Assembly: GCF_014648635.1 (NCBI RefSeq)
Contig: NZ_BMRM01000002.1
Location: forward strand, 248,001 to 312,000
Direction: 5' to 3'
DNA length: 64,000 bases
DNA from: Streptomyces cinerochromogenes
GTDB taxonomy: Bacteria; Actinomycetota; Actinomycetes; Streptomycetales; Streptomycetaceae
The notes under the pieces were generated by a model. The model was given only the letters and a program-made list of their open reading frames with translations. It searched no databases and was not told the DNA's origin. Below are positions 15,653 through 24,319 of the stretch, in pieces; positions within the stretch are counted from its first letter, which is position 1, and every line of letters begins with the position of its first letter. Made by a program: the position numbers and the translations under genes.

Positions 15653-16222
15653 TCAACGCCGGGTGCCCCGGGGGAGGTCGCCCCGCCAGGGCGGGGGCCA
15701 GGGGACCGGCTCCGCCACGCGCGTCCCCCGCACGCCTATGCCGGCGCGGGCCAGTTGCAGGAAGCGCTGCCGTGCCTGCCGGAACTCCTCGTACGCCTGG
15801 TCCCAGCCGCCCTGTTCCCTGGTCGGGAGTTCACGGGCCAGCCACTCCAGATGCCACAGGCAGTGGTTCAGCCTGACCGCGGCCGTGTTCGTCCTGACGT
15901 CCCCCAGCAGCCAGACCGTCTCCGCGAGGGCCGAGCGTTGCACCTCCGCCTCCGCCACCTCGGCGAGAACCTCCTCGGTGGGCTCCAGCGGCGCGGCCCC
16001 GCTCGCGGCGATGCCCTTGGCGACCGCGATCCGCCGGTAGCGGTGCGCGAGCACCTTCACGGCGTGGGCGTACTCGGCGTACGCGCTCAGGCGACGCTCG
16101 TCCCATCGGACGGACTGCTCGCGGCGCCATCGCGCCCTCTCCACGATCATGGTCGTCGTCATCGACAGGACGGCGCCCACCGCCACGCCCAGCAGCGTCG
16201 CCAGTTGACCGGTCAGACCCAT
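15653..16222 (-). CDS. Single-pass membrane protein, 189 aa
   Basis: The ATG at 16222 begins a hydrophobic segment (residues 3-25) followed by a long, Arg- and Glu-rich helical region, probably coiled, and a Pro-rich tail. The layout resembles the island protein at 1488 (anchor plus charged helical domain), but the sequences are not obviously related. No function can be assigned. Confidence 0.7.
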   Translation of the reverse strand: MGLTGQLATLLGVAVGAVLSMTTTMIVERARWRREQSVRWDERRLSAYAEYAHAVKVLAHRYRRIAVAKGIAASGAAPLEPTEEVLAEVAEAEVQRSALAETVWLLGDVRTNTAAVRLNHCLWHLEWLARELPTREQGGWDQAYEEFRQARQRFLQLARAGIGVRGTRVAEPVPWPPPWRGDLPRGTRR

Positions 16223-16525
16223 GAGTGGTTCATAACCCGGCGGTCCGAGCGACAACCGCGGGCGAATCCGGCCTTTCCCTACGGGAGTTGGTATCGCCCG
16301 GGGTGGAGAACCGAGGGTGGAGAGCCGAGGGTGGAGAGCCGAGGGTGGAGAGCCGAGGTGGAGAGCCGGGGGCGGCGGAGGGGCGTACGGCCCTGGCCCA
16401 CGGTTCAGCGCGCTGTCACCGGTGTCGCCCGGCTGGGGGACGCCGGGATGCAGTGTGGGCGGGCGCCCGTACGGTCGGTTGCAGGGCCGGGTCGGTGCCC
16501 GGCCCCGCACCTCAGGAGGTTCGTC
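16223..16525. other. Gene-free region holding a tandem repeat
   Basis: About 300 bp between divergent genes. It contains the 14-bp tandem repeat at 16301-16369 and the ribosome binding site AGGAGG of the secreted protein. No other feature is seen. Confidence 0.5.
16301..16369. repeat. 14-bp tandem repeat, five units
   Basis: The unit GGGTGGAGAGCCGA occurs three times exactly, flanked by one variant (AGAACCGA) and one 13-bp unit. It lies between a divergent membrane-protein gene and a secreted-protein gene. Confidence 0.75.
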
Positions 16526-16822
16526 ATGCGGCGCATACGCTCCACGCTCGCCACCCTCGGCACCCTGGGTGCCGCCGGGATGCTCGCGCTGGCCGTTCCC
16601 TGTTCGGCCTTTGCCGCGAACGGGTTTCTCGTGATCGACGGGATCCGTCACGACAGCCCGAAGGGGTGCTTCGAGATTCCGCACCTGTCGGTCGTCTTCA
16701 ACGTCTCGGACGTACCCGTCCTGGTGCACAACGTTCCGGGGTGCGTCGGCGGGGTCGTCCGGATCATCCCTCCCGGGCTGGCCGAACAGGTGCCCGGGAC
16801 CCACAGCCTCTTCGTCGGGTGA
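16526..16822 (+). CDS. Small secreted protein
   Basis: The 98-residue product follows AGGAGG. It has a classical signal peptide (basic start MRRIRS, hydrophobic core about residues 9-24, AFA-A cleavage near residue 31) and a mature domain of about 67 residues. The mature part is rich in Val, Pro and Gly with two cysteines (residues about 48 and 73), probably forming a disulphide. The family is not recognised. The gene's last bases are part of a 23-bp tandem duplication. Confidence 0.7.
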   Translation: MRRIRSTLATLGTLGAAGMLALAVPCSAFAANGFLVIDGIRHDSPKGCFEIPHLSVVFNVSDVPVLVHNVPGCVGGVVRIIPPGLAEQVPGTHSLFVG

Positions 16823-16849
16823 GCCGCAGCCTCTTCGTCGGGTGACCCG
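16804..16849. repeat. 23-bp tandem duplication at the gene end
   Basis: Positions 16804-16826 and 16827-16849 differ at one base. The duplicated unit carries the last codons and stop of the secreted-protein gene, so a second in-frame-like terminus lies just downstream. Confidence 0.75.
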
Positions 16850-16854
16850 CCGCT

Positions 16855-18216
16855 TCAGCGGATCCGGTGCGCGGCCACGTAGCGCTCGGGGAAGTCCGAC
16901 GGGTCCCGGTGCCACAGGGCGAGGACCCGCTCCGCGAAGGTTTCGCCGGTTTCGGCCACTTCCCTCAGCGGGTCCAGGTAGGTGAGGGTCTCCGGGTGTT
17001 CCAGGCCGGAGGCGATCCGGGCGCGGAGGCCGGCTTCGCTCAGGTGGAGGAGGTCCGTGGCCAGGTCGCGGACCGGGCGGCCGGCGAGGGTGGCGTCCAG
17101 GCCGCGGAGGGCGATGTCATCGAGGGCCGCGAGGTGTTGGGCGGGGGTGATACCGCGCAGGAGATCCCATACGGCCGCCCGGGTGGAGGCGTCGTAGGTG
17201 AGGCCGCTCCAGAAGGCGGGGACCGCGGCGAGTGCCGGGTAGGGCAGGCCGTCCACGGCCCGGAGTTCCAGCGTGTCCCGGAGGCGGACGTCCGGGAAGA
17301 TCTGGGAGAGGTGGTCGCGCCAGTCCTGGAGGGTGGGCTTGGTGCCGTCCTCGAAACCGTCGGCGAGCAGGGTGCCGAAGGGGACCGGGGGGACCCGCCT
17401 GCGGCTGCCGTCCGGAGTGCCCCGGTGGATCATCGGCAGGCTCAGGGCCCAGTCGATGAAGCGGTCGATGGTGAAGTCCTCCCGCAGGGTCACCGGTACG
17501 ACCCGGGTCCGGGCCGGGTCGGCCAGGCTCCAGAACTGCATGCGCCGGGAGAGTGCGCCGCAGGGCTTCCCGCCCTCCAGCGGGGCGTTGACGAAGAGCG
17601 CGGCGGCCGGGGTGGAGGCGGCGGCCTGGACCCGGAGCTTCTCGGCGAGGTCGGCCGGTGAGGTGTAGTCGAAGGAGACCTGGGTGGAGAGGATCATGGA
17701 CATGATCCGCGGGCCCCACATGCCGTCCCGCCCCAGGCTCTCGAAGTGGCCGCGCATGATCGCCGTGCGGGAGTGCGGCATCCACTGCACCTCCTCGAAG
17801 GAGGTGCACGGGTACTGGGCGCCGGGGACGAGCGCGAAGCCGAAGCGGTCGGCCGCGGCGGCGAGCCGGCGCAGTGCGGCGTGGACGATGTCCATCAGGT
17901 CGGCCACGCAGGGCGCGGGCGGTGACGAGTACTCCACCGCGCCGCCGTGCTCCAGCGAGACCTGTCCGCCGTCCGGGAGCCGGACGCCGACCAGGGTGCC
18001 GTAGTCGTGGACGGCCTCGACGCCGGGTTCCGAGGCCAGGAAGTCGAGGTAGGCGCCGATGCCGGACTCTCCCCCGTAGGGGACCGACCTGCCGGTCCGG
18101 GGGTCCAGGGCGGCCGATTCGATCTCGATGCCGACCAGTTCGTCCTGGTTGTCCCGCTCGAAGACGCTGCGGAGTTCGGCCGGCGACAGCGAGGGGGCTG
18201 CGGAAGCGATGGACAT
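16855..18216 (-). CDS. Glutamate-cysteine ligase family 2 (GCS2/EgtA-like)
   Basis: The 453-residue protein matches the GCS2 family. It has the N-terminal GIEIESA acid-binding stretch, then SLEHGGAVEYSSPP (substrate glutamate and metal binding), PGAQYPCTSFEEVQWMPHSRTAIMRGHF-type central residues, and MILSTQVSFDYTSP. Such enzymes couple glutamate to the amine of cysteine or another amino acid using ATP. EgtA makes gamma-glutamylcysteine for ergothioneine, but no egtB, egtC or egtD lies here. The alanine-racemase-like gene is 222 bp upstream on the same strand, suggesting a shared role with an unusual amino acid. Confidence 0.85.
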   Translation of the reverse strand: MSIASAAPSLSPAELRSVFERDNQDELVGIEIESAALDPRTGRSVPYGGESGIGAYLDFLASEPGVEAVHDYGTLVGVRLPDGGQVSLEHGGAVEYSSPPAPCVADLMDIVHAALRRLAAAADRFGFALVPGAQYPCTSFEEVQWMPHSRTAIMRGHFESLGRDGMWGPRIMSMILSTQVSFDYTSPADLAEKLRVQAAASTPAAALFVNAPLEGGKPCGALSRRMQFWSLADPARTRVVPVTLREDFTIDRFIDWALSLPMIHRGTPDGSRRRVPPVPFGTLLADGFEDGTKPTLQDWRDHLSQIFPDVRLRDTLELRAVDGLPYPALAAVPAFWSGLTYDASTRAAVWDLLRGITPAQHLAALDDIALRGLDATLAGRPVRDLATDLLHLSEAGLRARIASGLEHPETLTYLDPLREVAETGETFAERVLALWHRDPSDFPERYVAAHRIR

Positions 18217-18439
18217 GTCACACCTTGAGGTCGCGGGGGCAGGGGAGCTGAGGCGAGGACAAGGGAGCTGAGGTGATGCGGGCAGCCTTCCACGGATGGG
18301 GGCCGGGCACCGTCACCCAGGCACGGGTCCGGCGAAGTCGACGCGTATCCATCGGCCCCGGCCGTGGGTGCGGCGTCCGGCGCGTCGTCTCCTCCCCGGG
18401 CGGGGGAAGTCCACCCGCACGGGGGACGGGTGTACGGCG

Positions 18440-19669
18440 TCAGGGAGGTGCCACGGGGGTGCCGGCGTGGTCTTCCAGGCGTACCGGCATACGGAGCGCG
18501 GCGAGGAGTTCGTACAGGGTCAGGCCCAGTTCCGCGGCGACGTCCCCGGCGCTCCGCTCCGGGCCGGTGCCGTCCCGCTCCCGGCCGATGAGCGTCATCC
18601 AGTCACCCGGACGGGCCTGCTGTACCTCCGTCACGTCGAACTGGGCGCAGTCCATTCCGGGGCGGCCCACCATCGGGCAGTTCCGGCCGCGCAGCAGCCC
18701 GGTGAAGGCCGGTGCGTGTCCCGTCACCCCGCGGGAGAAGCCGATCGCCACGGTGGCCAGGCGCCGGCCGGGGGCGAGCGCGACGGACCGGTCGTAGCCC
18801 AGCCCCTCCGGGCGGGTGACGGTGACGAGGTCGAGGACCCGGGCGCGTACGGTGACCGCGGGCCGCAGCCGGGCCAGCGCGGAGCCCGCCCAGCCGGGCA
18901 GGCCGCGGCTGTCCGGCAGCGTCAGCCCGTAGAGGCCGATACCCGGCCGCACCCAGTCCGTGCCGGCCAGTGCGGCGGGATGCAGCAGGCCGTGCGTCGC
19001 GGCGAGGGAGGCCGCGAGGTGCCGGCCGAGCACCGCGCGGGCCCGGCTCACCCGGGTCCGGAAGGCCGCGGCCTGTTCGGCCGTCTCCTCCGCGTCCCGG
19101 GCCGAACTGGACAGGTGGGCGAAGACCCCGGCCACCCGGACGGCGGCGCGCTGCCGGTGCAGCGCGTCGAGCACGGTGACGGCGTCCCGTTCCTCGCGCG
19201 GCCCGAACCGGTTGAAGCCGACGTTGGTGCGCAGCCACACGGTGACGGGCTCGCCCCGCCGTCGCGCCACGGCGCCGTGGCGGGCCACCTGCTCCAGGCC
19301 GGCCACGGCGGGCATCAGCCGGTACCGGGCGCAGGCCTCGGCGGTGTCGGCCACGTCGACGTCCATGACCAGGATCGGTACGCCGACACCGTGCTCGCGC
19401 AGCGCGGCGCCCTCCGCCACCGTGTCCACGGCCAGCGCCTGCACGCCCGCCTCCACCAGCAGACCGGCGACCGCCGGCGCGCCGAGGCCGTACGCGTCGC
19501 CCTTGAGGACCGGCATGATCCCCCGGCCGCCGGCCGCCGCGCGCAGCACCGCCAGGTTGTGGCGCACCGCGTCGGCGGAGACGGTCTTCTCCAGGCGGGC
19601 GGCGGCCAGGGACGACGGCTGACGGACCGGCGCGACCTGCCGGTCGGGCGGAACCACCTGGGCTGTCAT
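18440..19669 (-). CDS. Alanine racemase homologue with altered active site
   Basis: The ATG at 19669 lies behind GGAGGAG. The 409-residue protein keeps the Alr fold: the PLP lysine in VLKGDAYG (Lys56), the phosphate-binding region VRPGIGLYG, and VGRPGMDCAQFDV near the second site. The usual catalytic tyrosine motif GYADG is replaced by GFSRG (Phe311), and the KxDTGMxR region by RTNVGFNR (Arg147). The second proton donor and the carbamylated lysine position are therefore lost or changed. It may be a racemase with altered mechanism, a decarboxylase-like enzyme, or a binding protein. It lies upstream of the glutamate-cysteine ligase homologue and behind an array of 37-bp repeats. Confidence 0.8.
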   Translation of the reverse strand: MTAQVVPPDRQVAPVRQPSSLAAARLEKTVSADAVRHNLAVLRAAAGGRGIMPVLKGDAYGLGAPAVAGLLVEAGVQALAVDTVAEGAALREHGVGVPILVMDVDVADTAEACARYRLMPAVAGLEQVARHGAVARRRGEPVTVWLRTNVGFNRFGPREERDAVTVLDALHRQRAAVRVAGVFAHLSSSARDAEETAEQAAAFRTRVSRARAVLGRHLAASLAATHGLLHPAALAGTDWVRPGIGLYGLTLPDSRGLPGWAGSALARLRPAVTVRARVLDLVTVTRPEGLGYDRSVALAPGRRLATVAIGFSRGVTGHAPAFTGLLRGRNCPMVGRPGMDCAQFDVTEVQQARPGDWMTLIGRERDGTGPERSAGDVAAELGLTLYELLAALRMPVRLEDHAGTPVAPP

Positions 19670-19691
19670 CCAGCGCTCCTCCGGGGAGACG

Positions 19692-19850
19692 TTCGGCAAG
19701 GGCAGCGCGTGTTCAGGAAGGCGGCACATTCGGCAAGGGCAGCGCGTGTTCAGGAAGGCGGCACATTCGGCAGGGGCAGCGCGTGTTCAGGGAGGCGGCA
19801 CGTTCGGCAGGGGCCGCCGTGTTCGGAGAGGCGGCACGTTCGGCAGGACG
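19692..19850. repeat. 37-bp tandem repeats upstream of the alanine racemase homologue
   Basis: Units start with TTCGGCA at 19692, 19729, 19766, 19803 and (36 bp on) 19839. The shared unit contains the words TTCGGCAAGGGCAGCGCG and GTGTTCAGG; the last copies are degenerate. The 37-bp period is not a multiple of three and the array lies in the 5' leader or promoter of the minus-strand gene. It looks regulatory or replication-slippage derived. Confidence 0.8.
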
Positions 19851-20245
19851 TCCCGCCATTCAAGACGCGCCCCGCCGCACCCCACCAGAGCGCAATCCAG
19901 CCCCGCACCCGCCCCTCGTCGGCCCCCGTGCACGGCGCTCCCGGCACGCACGCCCCACAGGCCCGCCCGGCCCCACCCCGGACCGCCCCACAGGCACTCC
20001 CGGCCCCGCCTCGACGCAGCCCGCCCACGGCCCGCCCAGGCCCGCCTCGGCCGCCACACCGCCGCCACACCGCCGTCCACCGCCGTCCCGCGCCCCTCCC
20101 CCGGCCACAGCAGCCCGCCGTTTCTTTACGCTTCCCTGACGCCCGGGCCGGATCCACGCTCCCTCCTGGCCGTGTCCTCCCCGTTGTCCGGATCGTGTCG
20201 GAGACGGACGAAGGGGGTCCGCGAGGATCCGAGAAGGGGGCTGCC
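19851..20245. other. C-rich gene-free stretch
   Basis: About 395 bp, mostly C/G with proline-rich shadow frames on the plus strand. I see no gene. Only the last bases (GAGAAGGGGG before 20246) are recognisable, as ribosome binding site of the stomatin-like gene. Confidence 0.5.
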
Positions 20246-21085
20246 GTGGAAGGCACCGTCGTCGCAGTGGTCGTGGTCGTCGTCCTGCTGCTGCTCGTGC
20301 TGAAGAGCGGGATGCGGGTCGTGAACCAGGTGGAGCGGGGGGTGGTGTTCCGCTGGGGCAAGGCGCTGCCCGGCCACCGGCAGCCCGGCGTCACCTTCCT
20401 CATCCCCTTCGCCGACCGCATGCGCAAGATGAACGTGCAGGTCGTGACGTTGCCGGTGCCCACCCAGGAGGGCATCACCCGGGACAACGTGTCGGTGAAG
20501 GTCGACGCCGTCGTCTACTTCCGGGTCACCGACCCGGTGCGCGCGGCGATCGAGGTGCAGGACTACGTCTTCGCCGTCGGCCAGGTCGCCCAGTCCTCCC
20601 TGCGCTCCGTCATCGGCAAGAGCGACCTGGACGACCTGCTGAGCGACCGGGAGCGGCTGCACGAGGGGCTGGCGCTGATGATCGACAGCCCGGCCGCCGG
20701 GTGGGGCGTGCACATCGACCGGGTCGAGATCAAGGACGTCCAGCTCCCGGAGTCCCTGAAGCGGTCCATGTCCCGGCAGGCCGAGGCCGAGCGGGAGCGG
20801 CGGGCCCGGGTCATCACCGCGGACGGTGAGTTCCAGGCCGCGCAGCAGCTCGCCAACGCGTCCCGGATCATGTCGGACACGCCCGAGGCCATGCAGCTGC
20901 GTCTGCTGCAGACCGTCGTCGAGGTGGCCGCCGAGAAGAACTCCACCCTGGTCATGCCGTTCCCGGTGGAGCTGCTGCGCTACTTCGACCGGGCGGTGAA
21001 GAAGATCGACGCCGAGGTCACGACGGAGTCCGCTGTGGCGCCGGCTCGGCCGACGGCCGGACCGGAGCCCGTCGAGCGGCCGTAG
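20246..21085 (+). CDS. Stomatin/prohibitin-like protein (slipin, SPFH/band 7)
   Basis: The GTG at 20246 lies 5 nt after GAGAAGGGGG. The 279-residue protein has an N-terminal membrane segment (residues 3-20, Val/Leu-rich) and then the SPFH domain (ERGVVFRWGKALPGHRQPG..., DNVSVKVDAVVYFRV). A coiled-coil region (QAEAERERRARVITADGE) ends in the oligomerisation part. Slipins form membrane scaffolds; they are often paired with NfeD proteases, none of which is present here. The C-terminus overlaps the end of the convergent MFS gene by 68 bp. Confidence 0.9.
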   Translation: MEGTVVAVVVVVVLLLLVLKSGMRVVNQVERGVVFRWGKALPGHRQPGVTFLIPFADRMRKMNVQVVTLPVPTQEGITRDNVSVKVDAVVYFRVTDPVRAAIEVQDYVFAVGQVAQSSLRSVIGKSDLDDLLSDRERLHEGLALMIDSPAAGWGVHIDRVEIKDVQLPESLKRSMSRQAEAERERRARVITADGEFQAAQQLANASRIMSDTPEAMQLRLLQTVVEVAAEKNSTLVMPFPVELLRYFDRAVKKIDAEVTTESAVAPARPTAGPEPVERP

Positions 21086-22220
21086 CCAGCGCCAGCGTCA
21101 CGCCCACCGATCCCGCCGCCGTCGCCGTCATCGCGGCGGCGGGCGAGGTGAGCTGGGCCAGGACCCCCGCCGCCGTCGCGCTGACGCCCTGGAGGGTCAG
21201 CATGCCGGCCGAGTGCAGCCCCAGGGCCTGTCCGGCCAGGGCGTCGGGGGTCAGGCTCATCAGCCGCTCCTGCTGGACCAGGCTCGCCCCGAAGCCCACG
21301 GAGGCCACGGTCACGCAGACCGCCGCCACCGGCACCGGCGGGTGAGTGCCGAACAGCAGGTACGGCGCCGCCAGCAGGAGCAGCAGCGGTGTGGCCAGGC
21401 GGGCGCGTACGGCGGCGGGGAGCAGCCGTCCGACCGTCACGTCCCCGGCGAGCATGCCGAGCGCCGCGCAGGCGAACAGCGTGCCCGCCGCGTGCGGGGC
21501 GTACGACACGTACAGCGACTCGCAGCCGACGACCATGCCGTTGGGCAGCCACAGGCCCAGGTAGGTCAGGCGGCGCGGCCGGGACGAGAACAGCTCGGCG
21601 TTGGCCCGCCAGGTCGCCGACGGCGAGGGCCGCCCGGCGGCCCGGGGCGGGCGGGCGGTCAGGCCGAGCCGCCAGAGCAGCGCGGCCGTCAGGTACAGGG
21701 CCGCCGCCAGCAGCAGGCAGGCGCGCGGGGAGAGCACGCTGAGCAGGGCGCCGCCGGTGGCGAAGCCCGCGACCTGCGCCAGCCCGCTCATCACGTTGAA
21801 CAGTGAACGGCCCGGCAGGTAGCCGTCCTTGGTGAGGATCTCGTTCAGCAGCCCCCAGCGGACCCCGCCGCCGAGCGAGGCCACGAGGCCCAGCAGGAGT
21901 ACGACGGCGAGGAGCACGCCGGGCGACAGGCCGGGCAGCGCCTGCGCCGCCGTACCGGCCGCGAAGGCCAGCGCGATCGCGGACAGGGCCGTACGCGGGG
22001 GCAGCCGGTCGGCGCCGGACAGCAGGACGGTGGCGCCCAGCACCTGGGCGAGCGACGAGCCGAACATGCTCACCGCCGACAGCAGCGGGGAGCCGGTCGC
22101 CCGGTACACGAGGGTGGCCAGGGCGAGGCCGCCGACGGTCTGGGCGGCGGTCTGCGCGGCCGAGCCGAGGAAGAGGGGGGTGAACTCCGGGGTGCGGAAC
22201 AGGGATCGGTAACCGGGCAT
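21018..22220 (-). CDS. MFS transporter
   Basis: The ATG at 22220 gives a 400-residue protein with about twelve hydrophobic segments and the MFS features: a Gly-rich helix 1, ATLVYRATGSP with a loop 2-3 basic stretch, and a second half related to the first. It is probably a drug or metabolite exporter. It is divergent from the ArsR-like regulator at 22330, with 109 bp between starts, and is a candidate target of that regulator. Its end overlaps the stomatin-like gene. Confidence 0.85.
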   Translation of the reverse strand: MPGYRSLFRTPEFTPLFLGSAAQTAAQTVGGLALATLVYRATGSPLLSAVSMFGSSLAQVLGATVLLSGADRLPPRTALSAIALAFAAGTAAQALPGLSPGVLLAVVLLLGLVASLGGGVRWGLLNEILTKDGYLPGRSLFNVMSGLAQVAGFATGGALLSVLSPRACLLLAAALYLTAALLWRLGLTARPPRAAGRPSPSATWRANAELFSSRPRRLTYLGLWLPNGMVVGCESLYVSYAPHAAGTLFACAALGMLAGDVTVGRLLPAAVRARLATPLLLLLAAPYLLFGTHPPVPVAAVCVTVASVGFGASLVQQERLMSLTPDALAGQALGLHSAGMLTLQGVSATAAGVLAQLTSPAAAMTATAAGSVGVTLALATAARRAPVRPSAEPAPQRTPS

Positions 22221-22329
22221 GGTCCGCAGTCTCGGCCGGGCCGGAGGGGGCTCGTTATTGTTTCGCCGGCGCGCGAAAGGTCGTACGACGGGACCTCGTG
22301 GGATCCGGGGAAGGCACGGGGAGGACCTC

Positions 22330-23340
22330 ATGGGGTGGTGGCAGCTCAACGCCGACACGCTCGCCCGCAGCCGGTTCGTCGTCTCGCCGCTCGCCGAGGT
22401 CTTCGCCTCGCTGAAACTGCTGCACGCCGGGCAGGGGGCGCATCCCGGGGAGCACGCGTGGCTGGGCGCCCACCGGCCCGCCTACGAGGCTCTGCTCGCG
22501 GCCGACCCCGTGACCGCCCGGCTGGTGCGGGCCGGGCTGGGCCGGGAGTGGATCGCCGACTTCCTCACCCCCACGCCCCGCGGCGAGGAGAGTCTCGCCA
22601 CGGAGGTCGCCCGCGTGCGCGCGGCCCATCCCGGTGCCGCCCGGGCCCATCTGCGGATGTCCCTGGGCGGGCCGCTCCCGGACGTGCTGGACCGGGACGA
22701 CCTGCCCGAGCGGGCGGCCGGGCTGCTGGAGTGGGTGTGGGAGGAGACCGTACGGCCGTACTGGGAGCGGCGTCGGCGGGTGCTGGAGGCGGATGTGGTC
22801 GCGCGGACGGCGCGGGTGAGCCGGGGCGGCTGGGCGAGTGTGCTGGACGGGCTGCGGCCGGGCGGGACGCGGTGGCTCGGGGAGAGCCGGTTCCAGGTCA
22901 ATCGGCACGAGTATCCGCCGCGGGAGATCTCCGGCGCCGAGCTGGTGTTCGTGCCGGTGACCGCGCAGCGCTCGGGGTGGGTGTCCTGGGAGGAGGGGGA
23001 GCGGTACGCCGTGGTCTATCCCTGCGCCGGCGTCCTGGCCGGGGACGGCGGCCGTGCGGTGCCCGCGGGACTGGGGGCGCTGCTCGGGACGGCCCGGGCC
23101 GGGGTGCTCGTGCTGCTCGGCTCCCCCATGAGCACCAGCCAGCTGACCGCCGTGACCGGGCAGGGCCTCGGCTCGGTGGGGCGGCACCTGAAGGTGCTGC
23201 GGGAGGCGGGGCTGGTGGAGCGGCGGCGGGCCGGGCGGTCGGTGCTGTACGTGCGGACGGGCGTCGGTGACGCGCTGGTCGAGGCCGGGCGGCGGGGGCG
23301 CGGAGCGGCGGGGCTAGCATCCGGGCATGACGACTACTGA
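22330..23340 (+). CDS. ArsR/SmtB-type regulator with large N-terminal domain
   Basis: The ATG follows GGGGAGGACC-type sequence. The 336-residue protein has a long N-terminal domain (residues 1-245, starting MGWWQLNADTLARSRFVVSPLAEV) seen in Streptomyces regulators annotated DUF5937. The C-terminal winged helix is SQLTAVTGQGLGSVGRHLKVLREAGLVERRRAGRSVLY. There is no metal-binding CxC motif in the recognition helix, so it probably senses something other than metals. The gene overlaps the glutathione peroxidase gene by 14 bp and is divergent from the MFS gene. Confidence 0.8.
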   Translation: MGWWQLNADTLARSRFVVSPLAEVFASLKLLHAGQGAHPGEHAWLGAHRPAYEALLAADPVTARLVRAGLGREWIADFLTPTPRGEESLATEVARVRAAHPGAARAHLRMSLGGPLPDVLDRDDLPERAAGLLEWVWEETVRPYWERRRRVLEADVVARTARVSRGGWASVLDGLRPGGTRWLGESRFQVNRHEYPPREISGAELVFVPVTAQRSGWVSWEEGERYAVVYPCAGVLAGDGGRAVPAGLGALLGTARAGVLVLLGSPMSTSQLTAVTGQGLGSVGRHLKVLREAGLVERRRAGRSVLYVRTGVGDALVEAGRRGRGAAGLASGHDDY

Positions 23341-23827
23341 CCACAACGTGCTGGATGTCGAGATCGGGGCCCTCACCGGTGGCTCCGCGAACCTGCCGCA
23401 GTACGCCGGCAAGGCCGTGCTCATCGTGAACGTGGCCTCCAAGTGCGGCCTGACCCCGCAGTACTCCGGGCTGGAGAAGCTCCAGGAGCGGTACGCCGAG
23501 CAGGGCTTCACCGTGCTGGGCGTGCCCTGCAACCAGTTCCTCGGGCAGGAGCCCGGCACCGCCGAGGAGATCGCGGAGTTCTGCTCGGCGACGTACGGCG
23601 TGACGTTCCCGCTGACCGAGAAGGTGGAGGTGAACGGGGAGGGCCGGCACCCGCTGTACGAGCGGCTCGTCGGCTTCGCCGACGACGAGGGGCACACCGG
23701 GGACATCCGCTGGAACTTCGAGAAGTTCCTGATCGGCCGGGACGGCCGGGTCGTCGCGCGGTTCTCGCCGCGGACCGAGCCGGAGGCGGCCGAGGTCGTC
23801 GCCGCGATCGAGGCCCAGCTGGGCTGA
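23327..23827 (+). CDS. Glutathione peroxidase family thiol peroxidase
   Basis: The 166-residue protein is full length for the family. It has the peroxidatic Cys40 in NVASKCGLTPQYSGLE, the second signature LGVPCNQFLGQEPG (resolving Cys and Gln of the tetrad), and WNFEKFLIGRDG with the catalytic Trp and Asn. It is a Cys-type enzyme. Streptomyces lack glutathione, so thioredoxin or mycothiol-linked reductants are probably used. Its start overlaps the regulator gene; the hairpin at 23847 terminates the operon. Confidence 0.92.
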   Translation: MTTTDHNVLDVEIGALTGGSANLPQYAGKAVLIVNVASKCGLTPQYSGLEKLQERYAEQGFTVLGVPCNQFLGQEPGTAEEIAEFCSATYGVTFPLTEKVEVNGEGRHPLYERLVGFADDEGHTGDIRWNFEKFLIGRDGRVVARFSPRTEPEAAEVVAAIEAQLG

Positions 23828-23846
23828 GCCCCGGCGGCAAAGGATC

Positions 23847-23886
23847 GAGCCCTCTCGGCAAGGACGGCGACTGGTCGAGAGGGCTC
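23847..23886 (+). terminator. Hairpin after glutathione peroxidase gene
   Basis: GAGCCCTCTCG and CGAGAGGGCTC form an 11-bp perfect stem with an 18-nt loop, 20 nt after the stop codon. Confidence 0.75.
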
Positions 23887-23938
23887 TCCTGGTGGTGCTT
23901 GTGCAGTTGTTGTGCCAGGCAGGGTCAGGGGGAACCCC

Positions 23939-24130
23939 TCACGCCTTGACCGAGGCCACGAAGGCGTTCCACGCGTCGGCGGGGAAGGCCAGGATCGGCC
24001 CCTCGGGGGTCTTGGAGTCGCGGACGGCGAGTTCGACGGCGGTGGGCGACTTGACCTCGACGCAGGCGCCGTTGCCCGCGGAATAGGAGGACTTCATCCA
24101 CGTCTCCGAAGCGCCCTGAATCAGTGCCAT
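23939..24130 (-). CDS. DUF397 protein
   Basis: This 63-residue protein reads almost entirely as the DUF397 domain: WMKSSYSAGNGACVEVK, AVRDSKTPEGPILAFP and AWNAFVASVK. The ATG at 24130 follows AGGAGTGGAC. DUF397 proteins are the usual partner of XRE/DUF5753 regulators in Streptomyces; such pairs influence development and antibiotic production (as WhiJ does). The regulator lies immediately upstream on the same strand. Confidence 0.92.
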   Translation of the reverse strand: MALIQGASETWMKSSYSAGNGACVEVKSPTAVELAVRDSKTPEGPILAFPADAWNAFVASVKA

Positions 24131-24319
24131 GTCCACTCCTGTTACGAGTTGCGGTGGTGCGGTTCGCGCCAACCATGTCGTCTGATTGGCGTGATCGACG
24201 CTACCGGGCAACTGCGCCTCGCGGCGTAGTCGTTCACTCGACCGGATGGCATATTCCAGGTGGGCCTTCCACTGGAGCCGACCGACGGTGTACGATCCCG
24301 CGCCCGCTGTGGCCTCGCC

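Noticed and set aside
19692..19850. CRISPR-like array
   Set aside because: Units are contiguous with no variable spacers and no cas genes are nearby; it is a simple tandem repeat.
18296..20245. Very long plus-strand open frame running through the alanine racemase homologue and its repeats
   Set aside because: The frame is a GC-rich shadow of the minus-strand gene, and only its last part (from 20246) has a ribosome binding site and protein character (stomatin-like).
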